Both the position numbers and the translations under genes were made by a program. Below are positions 19,384-29,602 of a DNA stretch of 64,000 bases, piece after piece (the first letter of the stretch is position 1; every line of letters begins with the position of its first letter). The stretch comes from Serratia oryzae. GTDB lineage: Bacteria > Pseudomonadota > Gammaproteobacteria > Enterobacterales > Enterobacteriaceae. Where the stretch lies: positions 186,001 to 250,000 of the forward strand of contig NZ_MOXD01000001.1 in NCBI RefSeq assembly GCF_001976145.1, given 5' to 3'. The notes under the pieces are model-generated. The model was given only the letters and a program-made list of their open reading frames with translations. It was not told the DNA's origin and ran no database searches.

Positions 19384-19644
19384 TTATTTATAGATAATCG
19401 CGGTGCCGTGCAGCAGATTATTACCGGTGGCAGCGATGATGCGATAACCACTGGCACCTTGAGCCTCTGCTTGGGCTGCCAGTTTGGCTTCCAGGCTGCT
19501 TAGCGTGCTGGCCTGCCCGGCAGAAACCACACCGATTTCCGTCATGCGCAGGGCCTGTTGCTGATCGATTGACTCAGCGGCAAAGGTGGTGAAAGAGGTC
19601 AGTGCGATGGCGGCTGAAATTGCAAAATATTTGATGTTTTTCAT
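19384..19644 (-). CDS. DUF1471 (YhcN/BhsA family) periplasmic protein
   Basis: 86 residues with a signal peptide (MKNIKYFAISAAIALTSFTTFA, then AES). The mature part ends in LSSLEAKLAAQAEAQGASGY followed by RIIAATGNNLLHGTAIIYK, the hallmark of the small stress-induced YhcN/BhsA/McbA proteins. Members of this family respond to acid, oxidative or biofilm signals; the particular role here is not known. A hairpin downstream (CAGGGC/GCCCTG near 19350-19375) may terminate it. Confidence 0.87.
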   Translation of the reverse strand: MKNIKYFAISAAIALTSFTTFAAESIDQQQALRMTEIGVVSAGQASTLSSLEAKLAAQAEAQGASGYRIIAATGNNLLHGTAIIYK

Positions 19645-19974
19645 GGGTGACTCCAGTTTATTTTTTTAGGCCTGAAAGCATTTTGCTTTCGATGTATTGA
19701 ATAATATACCAACCACCGCGCTTTAAAATCTGATAATGCTGAGTTAGTTAATCAAAATATTTGATTAACAATTTACGCATCTTTACGACGATTTACTCAC
19801 CCTGCGCTAAGGGGGGAAACCTTGGTTGACAGAGAATGACCGCATCCTGCGGCAACCTTACTGAAGGTAAACGGCGTTGCGGCTGGGATTTCAAGTGTCT
19901 GGCATGTAGAATGCGGCGGTCAGTTTTGGCCGGTGGGTTAACAATTCATGTCCATTTTACAGAAGGTAGAAGAA
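19645..19974. promoter_or_regulatory. Divergent promoter region between the DUF1471 gene and pyrF
   Basis: 330 bases with no gene. A perfect 21-base palindrome at 19748-19768 has nine-base arms TTAATCAAA and TTTGATTAA around ATA. It is not the FNR arrangement (the half sites point the other way). An extended -10-like TGTAGAAT is seen at 19904-19911, ahead of pyrF. Confidence 0.45.
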
Positions 19975-20703
19975 ATGAAGTCTGAAAATAATATCAATAA
20001 CAATGACTTAAAATCATCTCCAATTATCGTTGCGCTGGATTATGCCGACAGAAACGCCGCGCTGGCGTTTGCCGATCGCATTGATCCGCAAGATTGCCGG
20101 TTAAAAGTGGGCAAAGAAATGTTCACCCTGTTCGGGCCAGAGATTGTGCGCGATCTGCACCAGCGCGGGTTCGACGTTTTCCTCGATTTAAAATTCCACG
20201 ATATTCCTAACACCACGGCGCATGCGGTGGCTGCGGCGGCTGAGCTGGGCGTGTGGATGGTCAATGTGCATGCCAGCGGTGGCGCACGGATGATGACGGC
20301 AGCTAAAGAGGCATTGCAGCCTTATGGCGCGGACGCGCCTTTGCTGATTGCGGTTACCGTGCTGACCAGCATGGAAGCCAGCGATCTGCAGGCTATCGGT
20401 ATTGATATCAGCCCGGCGGAGCAGGCCGAGCGTTTAGCACGCCTGACCTGCGATTGTGGCTTGGATGGCGTAGTCTGTTCCGCGCAGGAAGCACAGCGCC
20501 TGAAGGCCGCCTGTGGCAGCCAGTTTCAATTGGTCACGCCGGGGATTCGCCCAGAAGGCAGCGCGGCAGGCGATCAACGCCGCGTGATGACGCCGCAGCA
20601 GGCACAGGCCGTTGGAGTGGATTATATGGTGATCGGCCGCCCGATTACGCAATCGGCGGATCCGGCCGCGACGCTCCGCGCGATCCGTGCGTCATTGGCT
20701 TAA
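19975..20703 (+). CDS. pyrF: Orotidine 5'-phosphate decarboxylase
   Basis: 242 residues. Catalyses the last step of UMP synthesis, decarboxylating OMP. A TIM barrel with the catalytic [10 protein letters not shown] motif, the opening VALDYADR, and the phosphate-binding end ([18 protein letters not shown]). ATG 19975 is favoured because AGAAGG lies nine bases upstream and the length then fits; ATG 19948 would add nine residues. yciH follows ten bases later, the E. coli order. Confidence 0.97.
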   Translation: MKSENNINNNDLKSSPIIVALDYADRNAALAFADRIDPQDCRLKVGKEMFTLFGPEIVRDLHQRGFDVFLDLKFHDIPNTTAHAVAAAAELGVWMVNVHASGGARMMTAAKEALQPYGADAPLLIAVTVLTSMEASDLQAIGIDISPAEQAERLARLTCDCGLDGVVCSAQEAQRLKAACGSQFQLVTPGIRPEGSAAGDQRRVMTPQQAQAVGVDYMVIGRPITQSADPAATLRAIRASLA

Positions 20704-20713
20704 GGAGCAGAAT

Positions 20714-21040
20714 ATGAACGATGATAACAGCCGCCTGGTATATTCCACCGACAGCGGGCGTATCAAACAGGAAGAGGTCAAACCACAGCGTGCCAAAGGA
20801 GATGGAATTGTGCGTATCCAACGCCAGACCAGCGGGCGCAAAGGCAAAGGCGTCTGTCTGATCAGCGGGATCGATCTGGATGATACTGCGCTGGACAAAC
20901 TGGCGGCAGAACTCAAAAAGAAATGTGGCTGCGGCGGCGCGGTGAAAGATGGCGTGATTGAGATCCAGGGGGATAAGCGCGATCTGCTGAAGCAACTGCT
21001 GGAAGCCAAGGGCATGAAGGTGAAACTGGCCGGGGGCTAA
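20714..21040 (+). CDS. yciH: SUI1/eIF1-family translation factor YciH
   Basis: 108 residues. The C-terminal half is an eIF1/SUI1 domain (GKGVCLISGIDLDD, LKKKCGCGGAVKDGVIEIQG), related to the factor that checks start codons in archaea and eukaryotes. In bacteria it is non-essential and acts on initiation fidelity. ATG 20714 follows AAGGAGCAG and gives the family N-terminus MNDDNSRLVYSTD. Cotranscribed with pyrF. Confidence 0.95.
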   Translation: MNDDNSRLVYSTDSGRIKQEEVKPQRAKGDGIVRIQRQTSGRKGKGVCLISGIDLDDTALDKLAAELKKKCGCGGAVKDGVIEIQGDKRDLLKQLLEAKGMKVKLAGG

Positions 21041-21047
21041 GCAGAAG

Positions 21048-21079
21048 ACCCTGCCGCAGAAGAGCTTCTGCGGCAGGGT
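21048..21079. repeat. Perfect 14-bp hairpin between yciH and osmB
   Basis: ACCCTGCCGCAGAA pairs exactly with TTCTGCGGCAGGGT across a GAGC loop. On neither strand does a T-run directly follow the stem (A5 follows on plus), so it is a strong RNA hairpin rather than a textbook terminator. It lies between converging genes. Confidence 0.6.
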
Positions 21080-21137
21080 AAAAATAGCGGCCGCCAGAGC
21101 GCTGGCTCATAGCAGTAACGTGATGAAGAACCGTAAC

Positions 21138-21353
21138 TTATTTGCCTACTTGGCGACCAATCAGCCCCCCGACAGCAGCCCCACCGACGGTACCTAACGC
21201 ACTGCCATCGGTCAGCACGGCCCCACCTACGGCACCGACACCGGCACCAATTGCCGTATTACGGTCGCGTTTGGACATATCTGCACAGGAACTCAAGGAA
21301 ATCGCCAGGGTAATTGCCAGAGCGACTGTGGCAACACGTTGATTAATATTCAT
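21138..21353 (-). CDS. osmB: Osmotically inducible lipoprotein OsmB
   Basis: 71 residues. A lipoprotein signal (residues 1-23) ends in the lipobox LSSC; aspartate follows the cysteine two residues later (CADMSKRD). The mature part is a glycine-zipper segment (TAIGAGVGAVGGAVLTDGSA). In E. coli it is induced by osmotic stress and stationary phase. The sequence aligns closely with E. coli OsmB after the cysteine. The Ala at +2 would favour outer-membrane sorting. Confidence 0.93.
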   Translation of the reverse strand: MNINQRVATVALAITLAISLSSCADMSKRDRNTAIGAGVGAVGGAVLTDGSALGTVGGAAVGGLIGRQVGK

Positions 21354-21823
21354 AGTAACTTCTCCTTAGCATGGGCTATTCCCCAAAAACCTTGTCTTGC
21401 TGATGCACTAACAAACGCAGGTCGAAAGGGATGACGGAAGTACCTTACTGGCGTAACGCTCTTCTAGTATAAGCATTAATCACCAAATGGGTTTGACTAC
21501 TTACTCCCCGATCGTGTTGGGATAAAAAGTGGCGATAACCGTAAAAAACCACATAACTTAATGCGGTGAACGGTTTTATTGTTGCCAGAGAGTATAAATA
21601 TCTTATTTTGGCGGGATAGGTAAAGAGTCTTAATTTGGGCGGCGGTATTGGGTAATTATTCTGATTTATCAACCGAGCTGAAAATATTACCGCGTACCGG
21701 CCGTTATTCAGCACATCCTCGCTCATCCAGCAGAACCCTACGTGGTCTTTAGCGATTTATGCCATACCGGCCCGTTGCTTGCCTGCCGACAATAACGGCA
21801 AGCCAAGCAACAAGGACAAACCG
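21354..21823. other. 470-bp intergenic region before the AraD-type epimerase
   Basis: No complete gene is seen. A frame open from about 21680 to TAA 21792-21794 ends [21 protein letters not shown]-like and might be the tail of a lost gene, but no start or family supports it. The upstream part presumably holds the osmB promoter on the minus strand and the epimerase promoter on the plus strand. Confidence 0.4.
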
Positions 21824-22519
21824 ATGCTTAACGAACTTAAACAGCAGGTGCTGGAAGCCAATTTGGCGCTACCACGCCACCATCTGGTGACCTTTACCTG
21901 GGGCAACGTCAGTGCGGTAGATCGGCAGCAGGGGCTGATGGTGATCAAACCCTCCGGCGTTGAGTATGACGCCATGACCCGCGACGATATGGTGGTGGTG
22001 GAGTTGGAAAGCGGCAAGGTAGTAGAGGGCAACAAGAAACCCTCGTCGGATAGCGATACCCACCGGGTGCTCTATCTGAATTTTGCCGCCGCGGGCGGGA
22101 TTGTGCATACCCATTCGCGCCATGCCACCATCTGGGCGCAGGCCGGGCTGGATATTCCCGCCTGGGGAACGACACACGCAGATTATTTCTATGGTGACAT
22201 TCCCTGCACGCGTTTGATGCATGAGGCGGAAATCAATGGCCGCTACGAGTGGGAAACCGGGCGAGTAATCGTTGAGACCTTCGCTGAGCGCGGTTTGGAT
22301 GCGGCAGCGATTCCGGCGGTATTGGTGCATTCCCACGGCCCATTTGCCTGGGGCAAAGATGCCGACAGCGCGGTGCATAATGCCGTGGTGCTGGAGGAAG
22401 TGGCCTACATGGGGATTTTTTCGCGCCAGCTGGCACCGGCCCTAGCCAACATGCAGCAGACGCTGTTGGATAAACACTACCTGCGCAAGCACGGCAAACA
22501 CGCCTATTACGGCCAGTAG
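21824..22519 (+). CDS. L-ribulose-5-phosphate 4-epimerase (AraD/UlaF/SgbE family)
   Basis: 231 residues, exactly the E. coli AraD length. A class II aldolase-like zinc enzyme that interconverts L-ribulose 5-phosphate and D-xylulose 5-phosphate. Conserved stretches are [25 protein letters not shown], the zinc-site [32 protein letters not shown], and [13 protein letters not shown] 21824 aligns with AraD and has AAGGAC upstream. No araBA genes are beside it, so the paralogue (AraD, UlaF or SgbE type) cannot be named. It converges on a DeoR gene. A link to the neighbouring FsaA and YbiW cluster through sugar phosphates is inference. Confidence 0.87.
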   Translation: MLNELKQQVLEANLALPRHHLVTFTWGNVSAVDRQQGLMVIKPSGVEYDAMTRDDMVVVELESGKVVEGNKKPSSDSDTHRVLYLNFAAAGGIVHTHSRHATIWAQAGLDIPAWGTTHADYFYGDIPCTRLMHEAEINGRYEWETGRVIVETFAERGLDAAAIPAVLVHSHGPFAWGKDADSAVHNAVVLEEVAYMGIFSRQLAPALANMQQTLLDKHYLRKHGKHAYYGQ

Positions 22520-22523
22520 TCTG

Positions 22524-22539
22524 GGGGCCAGCAGGCCCC
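22524..22539. terminator. Terminator between the epimerase and the DeoR gene
   Basis: GGGGCC/GGCCCC with an AGCA loop, followed by GTTTACT. It lies between convergent genes. Confidence 0.6.
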
Positions 22540-22541
22540 GT

Positions 22542-23288
22542 TTACTCGTTTACCAAATCCAACCGCATACCCTGGCGTTTGAGCGCCTGCTGATAGTCGG
22601 GATCCAGGCGCGAATCGGTGATCACCCGGCCAATCTGGCTCATAGGGTCCAATGGGTTAGGTTGTATCTGGCCGAATTTTGACGAGTCGGTCAGCACAAT
22701 GTTTTCCACCCCTTTGGCCAGCACGGCATTAACCACGTCGGCGCGCATCATATCGCGGCCGGTAAAGCCGGTTTCGGCGTGGTAGCCATCAACCCCGATA
22801 AATGCCTTACTGAAATGCACCTGTTGGATGCACATCCGCGTCAGCGGGCCGACCACGGTTTCGCTTTTTTTCTGATACATACCCCCTAGCACGATCACCT
22901 CGCACTCGGTCTCTTTCAGCAAATGGGAGATGTAATGGCTGACGGTAATCAGCGTGATGCGCTTGCGTTCGGCAAGATAGCGGGCCAGCAGGGCGTTGGT
23001 GCTGCCGCTTTCGATAAAGATGGTTTCGCCGTCGTTGACCAGCGAAGCGGCATATTGCGCCAGCTTCTGCTTAAGGCGGAAATTGGACATCATACGGGCA
23101 TCGACGTCATCACTCTCTAACGCCACCGCCGAGCCATGCACGCGTTTCAGATAGCTGCGCTTTTCCAACAGATTGAGATCTTGGCGGATCGTCACCTCAG
23201 AAACGCCAGCGGCGCGCGCCAGCTCATTGACGCTGATACGCCGCCGATCGTTAACTAACTGCAATATGGTTTGTTGTCTTGAATTCAT
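22542..23288 (-). CDS. DeoR-family transcriptional regulator
   Basis: 248 residues. The N-terminal DeoR helix-turn-helix (residues 1-57, [21 protein letters not shown], then [19 protein letters not shown]) is followed by the sugar-phosphate sensor domain, with [31 protein letters not shown] and [12 protein letters not shown] 23288 is chosen (AGG eight bases upstream); the reading from 23312 adds eight residues. It lies 47 bases after ybiW on the same strand, so it is likely the last gene of that operon and controls it in response to a phosphorylated sugar (inference). Confidence 0.87.
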   Translation of the reverse strand: MNSRQQTILQLVNDRRRISVNELARAAGVSEVTIRQDLNLLEKRSYLKRVHGSAVALESDDVDARMMSNFRLKQKLAQYAASLVNDGETIFIESGSTNALLARYLAERKRITLITVSHYISHLLKETECEVIVLGGMYQKKSETVVGPLTRMCIQQVHFSKAFIGVDGYHAETGFTGRDMMRADVVNAVLAKGVENIVLTDSSKFGQIQPNPLDPMSQIGRVITDSRLDPDYQQALKRQGMRLDLVNE

Positions 23289-23335
23289 AGAGGCCTGATG
23301 TGCGGCTGCCAAGGGGCAGCCGCCAAGTTCACTGA

Positions 23336-25768
23336 TTAAAGAGTATGTTCGGTGCGCGCGATAATATCATCCTGTGCGTCTGGGGATAATGCGGTAAAGA
23401 AGGCAGAATATCCAGCCACCCGCACCACTAAATCACGATATTGGTCAGGATGTTGCTTCGCGGCCAGCAGCGTTTCCCGCGAGACAATATTGTACTGCAC
23501 GTGCCAACCGTGATAGGTCTCGAAAAAGGTACGCAGCATCAGCATCAGTTTCTCGCGGTCGCGCGGGTTTTCCAGCGTCGACGGATTCAGCTTCTGGTTG
23601 AGCAGCACACCGCCAAGAATCGAAGCGGTCGGCAGTTTGGACAGCGAGTTGAACACCGCCGTTGGCCCCAAATGGTCGGTGCCTGAAGCCGGGCTGGCCC
23701 CCTCCGCCAATGGCGTATGAGCTTTACGGCCGTCTGGCGTCGCCATGGTGGCCGCACCAAACGGCACGTTGGCAGAAATGGAGGATGTGCCAGCATAGTA
23801 AGTGCCGCCAATCGGGCCACGGCCGAAGCGCGTGTTGTGATACTGCTTCAATTCGTCGATATAGGTCTGATAAGCGCGCACCAGCAACTGGTCAACGTCA
23901 TCCACGTCGTTACCGTATTTCGGTGCGGCGTTGATCAGCCGTTGGCGCAATTGTTCACCGTCCAACCCGGCGAAGTCGTTGGCCAACGCCTGTGCCAGCT
24001 GCTGCTGGCCGATGATCCCTTGCTCGAACACCAGCTTGCGCACTGCCGCCAGGCTGTTGCCGAGGTTAGCAATCCCCACCTGCAAACCGGAAACCCAGTC
24101 ATATTTCGCGCCGCCTTGTTTGATGCTCTTGCCGCGCTCAATGCAGTCATCCACCAACGCGGAGCAGACGATATCGTGGGCATTCTCTTCCAGCACGGTA
24201 TCCACCACGCATTCAATCTCGATCGACTTGCGGGTGTAGTAGCGGATTTGCGTATCCCAGGCTTCCAGCACCTGATCAAACTGGCGGAAATTGCCCTGTG
24301 AAAGCGCATGTTCCTGTGGCAGGAAGATTTTGCCGGAAGTGGCATCGCGCCCTTGCTCCAACGCCGCCAGCATCACGCGGGCAAAGTTGATAAAGCTCAT
24401 GCCGGTGCAGCGATAGCCCCACTTACCACCCACGGCGGTTTCGATACAGCCGATAGCGGCGTAATCGTAGGCATCCTGCGGCTCGACCCCCAGCTTGATA
24501 AATTCGGGGATAACGATCTCATCGTTGTTGAACGCAGGCATACCAAACCCACAGCGGATCACCTGCACGCAGGCATCGAGGAAGTCATTGCTGATCCCGG
24601 CGTGGTAACGCACGCTGAGGTTGGGCTGGGTGGAACGCAGGCGGCCGCAGGATTCCAGAATGGTGTAAGACAGCGGGTTGACCGCATCTACGGGTTGGCC
24701 GTTCACCAGTTTCTGGCCACCGATAGTCACGTTCTGATACAGCGGGCTGCCGGCCGAGGCTTTGGAGTGCGAACCGGAACGGATCTTGTTCACTTCCAGC
24801 AGCTTCAGCCAGCAGCTGTGCAGCATCTCAATGGCTTGTTCACGCGGCAGGTTTTGCTCCAGTTCGACATCGCGACGATACCAAGGGTAGAGGTACTGAT
24901 CGAGGCGACCAAAAGAAACCGAGTGGCCGTTGGATTCAATCTGCAGCATCAGTTGAATGAAATAGCACAGTTGCAGCGCCTGCCAGAAGGTCTGCGGTGG
25001 CTGGTGGGCGATCAGTTCACAGTTGGCGGCCATGGTCAGCAACTCTTCGCGGCGCCAGATACGGTTCTCTTCCTGCGCCATCTCGCGGGCCAACAGGGCG
25101 AAGCGCAGAATATGCTCACTTAACGCCGCCAGAGAGATATCGATAGCCTTCAGGAACTGCTCTTTGTGCAGATCGTCCCAGTCGGTCAACTGCAGGCGGC
25201 CACGGCGTTCGGTGACCTTGTCACGCAGGCCATCCAGGCCTTTCTCCAATAGCAGCGGGAAGTTGACCGCCAAGTGGGCATCGCCAGAAGTCATATTACC
25301 TTCTGCTTTGATGATCCCGGTTGCCAGTAGCGCTTTCTGCTCATCGGTGAACATGCCGTAGCAGCGATCCTGCACGGTTTGCCCGCGCCACCATGGGCAC
25401 AGCTTATGCAGTATCGCTTTGTTCTCTTCACTGACGGAAAAGCCCGCGCCAGGGCGATCGGCTAATTCGTCAATTTCGCTTTCGATCCAACTGACGGTGT
25501 ATTCCGGGAAGATCGGCGCAGCGCGCAGTTCGCTGGCCTGGTTGCCGATGATCAACTCGTCGTTTTTGATCCAGATAGTGCGGTTTGCCAAGTGGTTAGC
25601 CAGCGCCAGTGCACGCCGCACCGGCAGCGGTTTATCCTGATGCTGCCGGTAGGTTTCGGTGTAATGCTGTGCGCGCTCGGTGCAGACCGGGGGTTTAACG
25701 ATATGGATCAGCGCGTTCTTATGCGCCTGGGTGCGTTCGGTCAGGGTAGTCAGATCCAGCGTTGTCAT
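23336..25768 (-). CDS. ybiW: Glycyl radical enzyme of the YbiW/PflF type
   Basis: 810 residues, the same length as E. coli YbiW and close to it throughout. Belongs to the diol dehydratase/PFL-like glycyl radical enzymes. Near the end is the radical loop [19 protein letters not shown] with the glycine that carries the radical. The active-site cysteine lies in [12 protein letters not shown] (Cys-x-Glu, as in glycyl radical dehydratases rather than the CC of formate lyase). The substrate is not established. Its activase, ybiY, ends four bases upstream. The enzyme is oxygen sensitive, fitting the FNR box that controls the operon. Confidence 0.93.
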   Translation of the reverse strand: MTTLDLTTLTERTQAHKNALIHIVKPPVCTERAQHYTETYRQHQDKPLPVRRALALANHLANRTIWIKNDELIIGNQASELRAAPIFPEYTVSWIESEIDELADRPGAGFSVSEENKAILHKLCPWWRGQTVQDRCYGMFTDEQKALLATGIIKAEGNMTSGDAHLAVNFPLLLEKGLDGLRDKVTERRGRLQLTDWDDLHKEQFLKAIDISLAALSEHILRFALLAREMAQEENRIWRREELLTMAANCELIAHQPPQTFWQALQLCYFIQLMLQIESNGHSVSFGRLDQYLYPWYRRDVELEQNLPREQAIEMLHSCWLKLLEVNKIRSGSHSKASAGSPLYQNVTIGGQKLVNGQPVDAVNPLSYTILESCGRLRSTQPNLSVRYHAGISNDFLDACVQVIRCGFGMPAFNNDEIVIPEFIKLGVEPQDAYDYAAIGCIETAVGGKWGYRCTGMSFINFARVMLAALEQGRDATSGKIFLPQEHALSQGNFRQFDQVLEAWDTQIRYYTRKSIEIECVVDTVLEENAHDIVCSALVDDCIERGKSIKQGGAKYDWVSGLQVGIANLGNSLAAVRKLVFEQGIIGQQQLAQALANDFAGLDGEQLRQRLINAAPKYGNDVDDVDQLLVRAYQTYIDELKQYHNTRFGRGPIGGTYYAGTSSISANVPFGAATMATPDGRKAHTPLAEGASPASGTDHLGPTAVFNSLSKLPTASILGGVLLNQKLNPSTLENPRDREKLMLMLRTFFETYHGWHVQYNIVSRETLLAAKQHPDQYRDLVVRVAGYSAFFTALSPDAQDDIIARTEHTL

Positions 25769-25772
25769 AATG

Positions 25773-26672
25773 TTATCCTCGTAAAATGGCGGTCAAGCCT
25801 TTCGCGCTGGCGTAATCTTCGGCATAAGCCAGCAGTTCAGGATCGTCCAATGGGGTACGGGAAGCGTGATAAGGCACATCGAGCAGGTGGTATTTATTGA
25901 TGCCCAGCGTGTGGTACGGTAGAAAATGAATTTCTTTCACGCCAACCTCGTCGGCGGCAAAGTCGGTAATGGCACGGATCGAGGCGCGATCGGCGTTGAA
26001 CTCGGGGATCAACGGCACCCTTACGGTGATCGCGGTGCCTGCCGCCGCCAAGCGGCGGAAGTTGTCCATCACCCGTTTGGCGGAACCGTCGGTCCATTGT
26101 TTGAAGCGCACCTCGTCAACATGCTTGAGGTCGGCCAGCATCAGATCAAGCCAGGGCAGTGACGGCGCAATATATGACCACGGCGTGTGCAGGCAGGATT
26201 CTACCGCCGTATGAATACCGGCCTCGCGTCCACGCTTGAGCAGGGCTGCGGCGATCTCCGGTTGCATAAAAGGTTCACCGCCGGAAAGCGTCAGGCCACC
26301 GCCGGTGCGCAGATAGAAGGGCTTATCGCGCAGCACTTCGGCCATTACGGCGTCGAGATCGAGCGCATTGCCGCAAATGCTCAGCGCGCCGGTGGGGCAA
26401 CAACCGTTCAGTGCCTCAAAATCAGCGGCGGTGAGCTGCGTACGCTGAATCATCAGCGTTTCTGGCGTGCGCGTAATGGCGTGCGGGCAACGTTCGCTGC
26501 ACAGGGTACAGCCAGCCAGGCACAGGCGTTCATCGAACAGCAATTCCTGCTGGCGTGAACGGCTTTCCGGGTTCTGGCACCAGCGGCAACCCAGAGAGCA
26601 TCCTTTAAGGAACACCACGCTGCGGATGCCTGGGCCATCATGTGTGGAATAGCGCTGCAGATTGAAAAGCAT
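25773..26672 (-). CDS. ybiY: Glycyl radical enzyme activase of the YbiY/PflE type
   Basis: 299 residues. Radical SAM protein that installs the glycyl radical on YbiW. The SAM cluster motif CSLGCRWC (CxxxCxxC) is near residue 25. An inserted ferredoxin-like part with further cysteines ([26 protein letters not shown]) is typical of dehydratase activases. [11 protein letters not shown] is the SAM-binding GGE motif. ATG 26672 follows AGGTGAAAA. First gene of the ybiY-ybiW-deoR operon, divergent from fsaA across a 148-bp region with an FNR box. Confidence 0.93.
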   Translation of the reverse strand: MLFNLQRYSTHDGPGIRSVVFLKGCSLGCRWCQNPESRSRQQELLFDERLCLAGCTLCSERCPHAITRTPETLMIQRTQLTAADFEALNGCCPTGALSICGNALDLDAVMAEVLRDKPFYLRTGGGLTLSGGEPFMQPEIAAALLKRGREAGIHTAVESCLHTPWSYIAPSLPWLDLMLADLKHVDEVRFKQWTDGSAKRVMDNFRRLAAAGTAITVRVPLIPEFNADRASIRAITDFAADEVGVKEIHFLPYHTLGINKYHLLDVPYHASRTPLDDPELLAYAEDYASAKGLTAILRG

Positions 26673-26736
26673 TTTTCACCTGTGAAGTTAGATTATCTTC
26701 TTACGTAAATTTAATATCTTTCGAATGAAGCCTGTA

Positions 26737-26750
26737 TTGATTTTAATCAA
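26737..26750. promoter_or_regulatory. FNR box between ybiY and fsaA
   Basis: TTGATTTTAATCAA is a perfect match to the FNR consensus TTGAT-N4-ATCAA. It lies 65 bp upstream of ybiY and 70 bp upstream of fsaA. It can therefore serve either divergent promoter and fits anaerobic activation of the glycyl radical enzyme. Confidence 0.82.
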
Positions 26751-26820
26751 ATATCGAGGGCCTTTTTGCCTTATTATGATGAGAGTCTGAATTTGTTTAT
26801 AAAATAATCAGGAGACCGAT

Positions 26821-27486
26821 ATGGAACTTTATCTTGATACTGCCGATGTCACTGCCGTGAAACGTCTGGCGCGGGTGCTGCCGCTGCACGGTGTGACCAC
26901 CAACCCGAGCATTGTGGCCAAAGAGCGGAAGCCGATTTGGGAAGTATTGCCCGCTTTGCGCGATGCGCTCGGCGGTACTGGCAAACTGTTTGCGCAGGTG
27001 ATGGCCAGCGATGCGGAGCGCATGGTAGCGGAAGCCGTGCTGCTGAATCAGCGGGTGCCGGGGCTGGTGGTGAAGATCCCGGTTACGGCAGAAGGTTTAG
27101 CGGCGATCAAAAAACTTAAAGCGATGTCGATCCCCACGCTGGGTACGGCGGTTTACGGTGCAGGCCAAGGATTGCTGGGGGCGTTGGCGGGGGCGGAATA
27201 TGTCGCACCTTACGTTAACCGCCTGGATGCGCAGGGCGGTGATGGCATTGCAATGGTTCATGAACTGCAGCAGTTGCTTAATCTGCATGCTCCTCATGCC
27301 AAGGTGCTGGCAGCCAGCTTCAAAACGCCGCGTCAGGCGTTGGAGTGCCTGCTGGCGGGCTGCCAGTCGATCACCCTACCGGTAGACGTGGCCGAACAGT
27401 TTATTGGCACCCCGGCTGTACAGGCGGCGGTAGAGAAGTTTGAACAGGACTGGCAGGGCGCGTTTGGTACCACTTTGCTGAGCTGA
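26821..27486 (+). CDS. fsaA: Fructose-6-phosphate aldolase
   Basis: 221 residues (E. coli FsaA has 220). Transaldolase-like class I aldolase that reversibly cleaves fructose 6-phosphate to dihydroxyacetone and glyceraldehyde 3-phosphate. The Schiff-base lysine lies in [10 protein letters not shown]; the start [19 protein letters not shown] and TTNPSIVAK are family features. ATG 26821 follows AGGAGACCGAT. Divergent from ybiYW, the same grouping as in E. coli. Some members act on other short sugars, so the physiological substrate is open. Confidence 0.95.
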   Translation: MELYLDTADVTAVKRLARVLPLHGVTTNPSIVAKERKPIWEVLPALRDALGGTGKLFAQVMASDAERMVAEAVLLNQRVPGLVVKIPVTAEGLAAIKKLKAMSIPTLGTAVYGAGQGLLGALAGAEYVAPYVNRLDAQGGDGIAMVHELQQLLNLHAPHAKVLAASFKTPRQALECLLAGCQSITLPVDVAEQFIGTPAVQAAVEKFEQDWQGAFGTTLLS

Positions 27487-27494
27487 TGGTTGAT

Positions 27495-27516
27495 GGGCGG
27501 CACTAAGCCGCCCTTG
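27495..27516. terminator. Terminator between fsaA and cstA
   Basis: GGGCGGC/GCCGCCC around ACTAA, followed by TTGATTT, between convergent genes. Confidence 0.67.
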
Positions 27517-27535
27517 ATTTACTCTTCTAGCGTGT

Positions 27536-29602
27536 TCAGATACGCCCGGTCTCTTCACGCAGAACGATAGTGCTTTCGCGCACCGTCGGCGTGTTTGAGT
27601 TCATCGCACGGCGGATCACAAAGAAAGCAGAGATCAGCATGGTGACCGCAACCAGCATGAAGAAGGCGCACAACGCGGCGTTAATCTGGTTGCTGAACAC
27701 GATGGTTTCCATGTCTTTCAGCGATTTTGCCGGCGCGATCAGCGTGCCTTGTTCAATCCCGGCAGAGAATTTTTTCGCCTGCGCCAGGAAGCCAATGCTC
27801 GGTTTTTCGTGGAAGATCTTCTGCCAGCCGGCGGTCATTGAGGTAATAAACAGCCAGATGGTAGGCAGAATGGTCACCCAGGCGTAACGCTGCTTCTTCA
27901 TTTTGAACAGCACCACGGTGCCGAGGATCAGCGCCATCGAAGCCAGCATCTGGTTACCGATACCGAACAGCGGCCATAGGGTGTTGATACCGCCCAACGG
28001 ATCAACCACCCCTTGATAGACGAAGAAACCCCAGCCGGATACCGCGACGGTGGTTCCCGCCAGGTTACCGAACCAGGAGCGGTTGTTAGCCAGGCGTGGA
28101 ACGGCGATGCCTACCAGATCCTGCACCATAAAGCGGCAGGCGCGGGTACCGGCATCGACGGCGGTCAGAATAAACAACGCCTCAAACAGAATGGCGAAGT
28201 GATACCAGAAAGCCATCATGGTGCGGCTGTTGAACACTTCGGTGATGATATGCGCCATGCCAACGGCGAAGGTCGGTGCACCACCAGCCCGCGACAGCAC
28301 GGAGTTTTCACCCACGTCCTTGGCGATTTGCGTCAGCGCCTCAGGGGTGATCATAAAGCCCCAACCGTTGATCACCTGTGACGCATTTTCCACCGTGGTG
28401 CCGATCAGCGCCGCCGGGGAGTTCATAGCAAAGTAAACGCCCGGGTCGATCACCGAGGCACAAATAAGCGCCATGATCGCCACAAAGGATTCCATCAGCA
28501 TTGCGCCATAGCCGATAAAGCGGATATGGCTTTCACGTTCCACCAGTTTCGGTGTGGTACCGCTGGAAACCAGGGCGTGGAAGCCGGAAATGGCGCCGCA
28601 GGCAATGGTGATAAACAGGAACGGGAACAGTGAGCCGGCAAAGACCGGGCCGCTGCCGTCGATAAAGCGCGACACCGCGGGCATTTTCATTTCTGGCATG
28701 GCGAACACGATGCCCACTGCCAACCCGACGATCACACCGATCTTGAGGAAAGTAGACAGATAATCACGCGGTGCCAGCAACAGCCACACTGGCAACACTG
28801 AAGCGATAAAGCCATAAATCACCAGCACCCAGGTCAGGGTGGTGCCGTGCAGGGTAAAGAACGGCCCCCAATAAGGATGCTGCGCCACGTTACCGCCATA
28901 GATAATGGCCGCCATCATCAGCACAAAGCCGATCAACGACACCTCGGCAATTTTGCCGGGGCGGATAAAACGCATGTAAACACCCATAAACAGCGCGATA
29001 GGGATGGTGGCAGCAATGGTGAACAGGCCCCACGGGCTGTCCGCCAGCGCTTTCACTACCACCAGAGCCAGCGCCGACAGGATGATAATCATCACCCCGA
29101 GCGCGCCGAGCATGGTGACCACCCCGGCAAAGGCCCCCAGTTCCTGTTTGGCCATTTCGCCGAGCGAGCGCCCATCGCGGCGGGTGGAGATAAACAGGAT
29201 CAGGAAATCCTGCACCGCACCGGCCATCATCACGCCGACCAGGATCCAGATGGTGCCCGGCAGAAAGCCCATCTGCGCCGCCAGGATCGGCCCAACCAGC
29301 GGGCCGGCACCGGCAATGGCAGCAAAGTGGTGGCCGAACAGAACCCACTTGTTGGTGGGGACATAGTCCAGGCCATCGTTATGACGTTCCGCCGGAGTCA
29401 GCCGACGATCGTCCAGTTCAAAGACGTTTTTGGCAATAAACAGGCTGTAGAAGCGATAAGCAATGCTGTAACAGGCAACGGCGGCGATCACCAGCCAGAC
29501 AGCGTTGACGTGCTCCCCACGGCTGAGTGCCAGCATGGCAAAAGCGAAGGCGCCAAGTAACGCCACCGCAAGCCAGATAATGCCGGACTTGACGTTTTTC
29601 AT
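27536..29602 (-). CDS. cstA: Carbon starvation protein CstA (peptide/pyruvate transporter)
   Basis: 688 residues, an inner-membrane protein with many hydrophobic helices. Conserved features include the N-terminal CstA domain (NDGLDYVPTNKWVLFGHH followed by FAAIAGAGP), QDFLILFISTRRDGRSLGE and FHALVSSGTTPKL. It aligns better with CstA than with BtsT. The C-terminal tail is shorter than in E. coli CstA. ATG 29602 is used since AAGGAG lies nine bases upstream. The small ybdD-type gene that often follows cstA is absent. CstA takes up peptides or pyruvate during carbon limitation; substrate preference here is not determined. Confidence 0.9.
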   Translation of the reverse strand: MKNVKSGIIWLAVALLGAFAFAMLALSRGEHVNAVWLVIAAVACYSIAYRFYSLFIAKNVFELDDRRLTPAERHNDGLDYVPTNKWVLFGHHFAAIAGAGPLVGPILAAQMGFLPGTIWILVGVMMAGAVQDFLILFISTRRDGRSLGEMAKQELGAFAGVVTMLGALGVMIIILSALALVVVKALADSPWGLFTIAATIPIALFMGVYMRFIRPGKIAEVSLIGFVLMMAAIIYGGNVAQHPYWGPFFTLHGTTLTWVLVIYGFIASVLPVWLLLAPRDYLSTFLKIGVIVGLAVGIVFAMPEMKMPAVSRFIDGSGPVFAGSLFPFLFITIACGAISGFHALVSSGTTPKLVERESHIRFIGYGAMLMESFVAIMALICASVIDPGVYFAMNSPAALIGTTVENASQVINGWGFMITPEALTQIAKDVGENSVLSRAGGAPTFAVGMAHIITEVFNSRTMMAFWYHFAILFEALFILTAVDAGTRACRFMVQDLVGIAVPRLANNRSWFGNLAGTTVAVSGWGFFVYQGVVDPLGGINTLWPLFGIGNQMLASMALILGTVVLFKMKKQRYAWVTILPTIWLFITSMTAGWQKIFHEKPSIGFLAQAKKFSAGIEQGTLIAPAKSLKDMETIVFSNQINAALCAFFMLVAVTMLISAFFVIRRAMNSNTPTVRESTIVLREETGRI

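Noticed and set aside
21048-21079. Intrinsic terminator for yciH or osmB
   Set aside because: The stem is perfect but neither strand has a T-run directly after it, so I list it as a hairpin repeat instead.
21680-21794. C-terminal fragment of a lost gene upstream of the AraD-type epimerase
   Set aside because: The frame is only about 38 codons and has no start or recognisable family. It could be chance.
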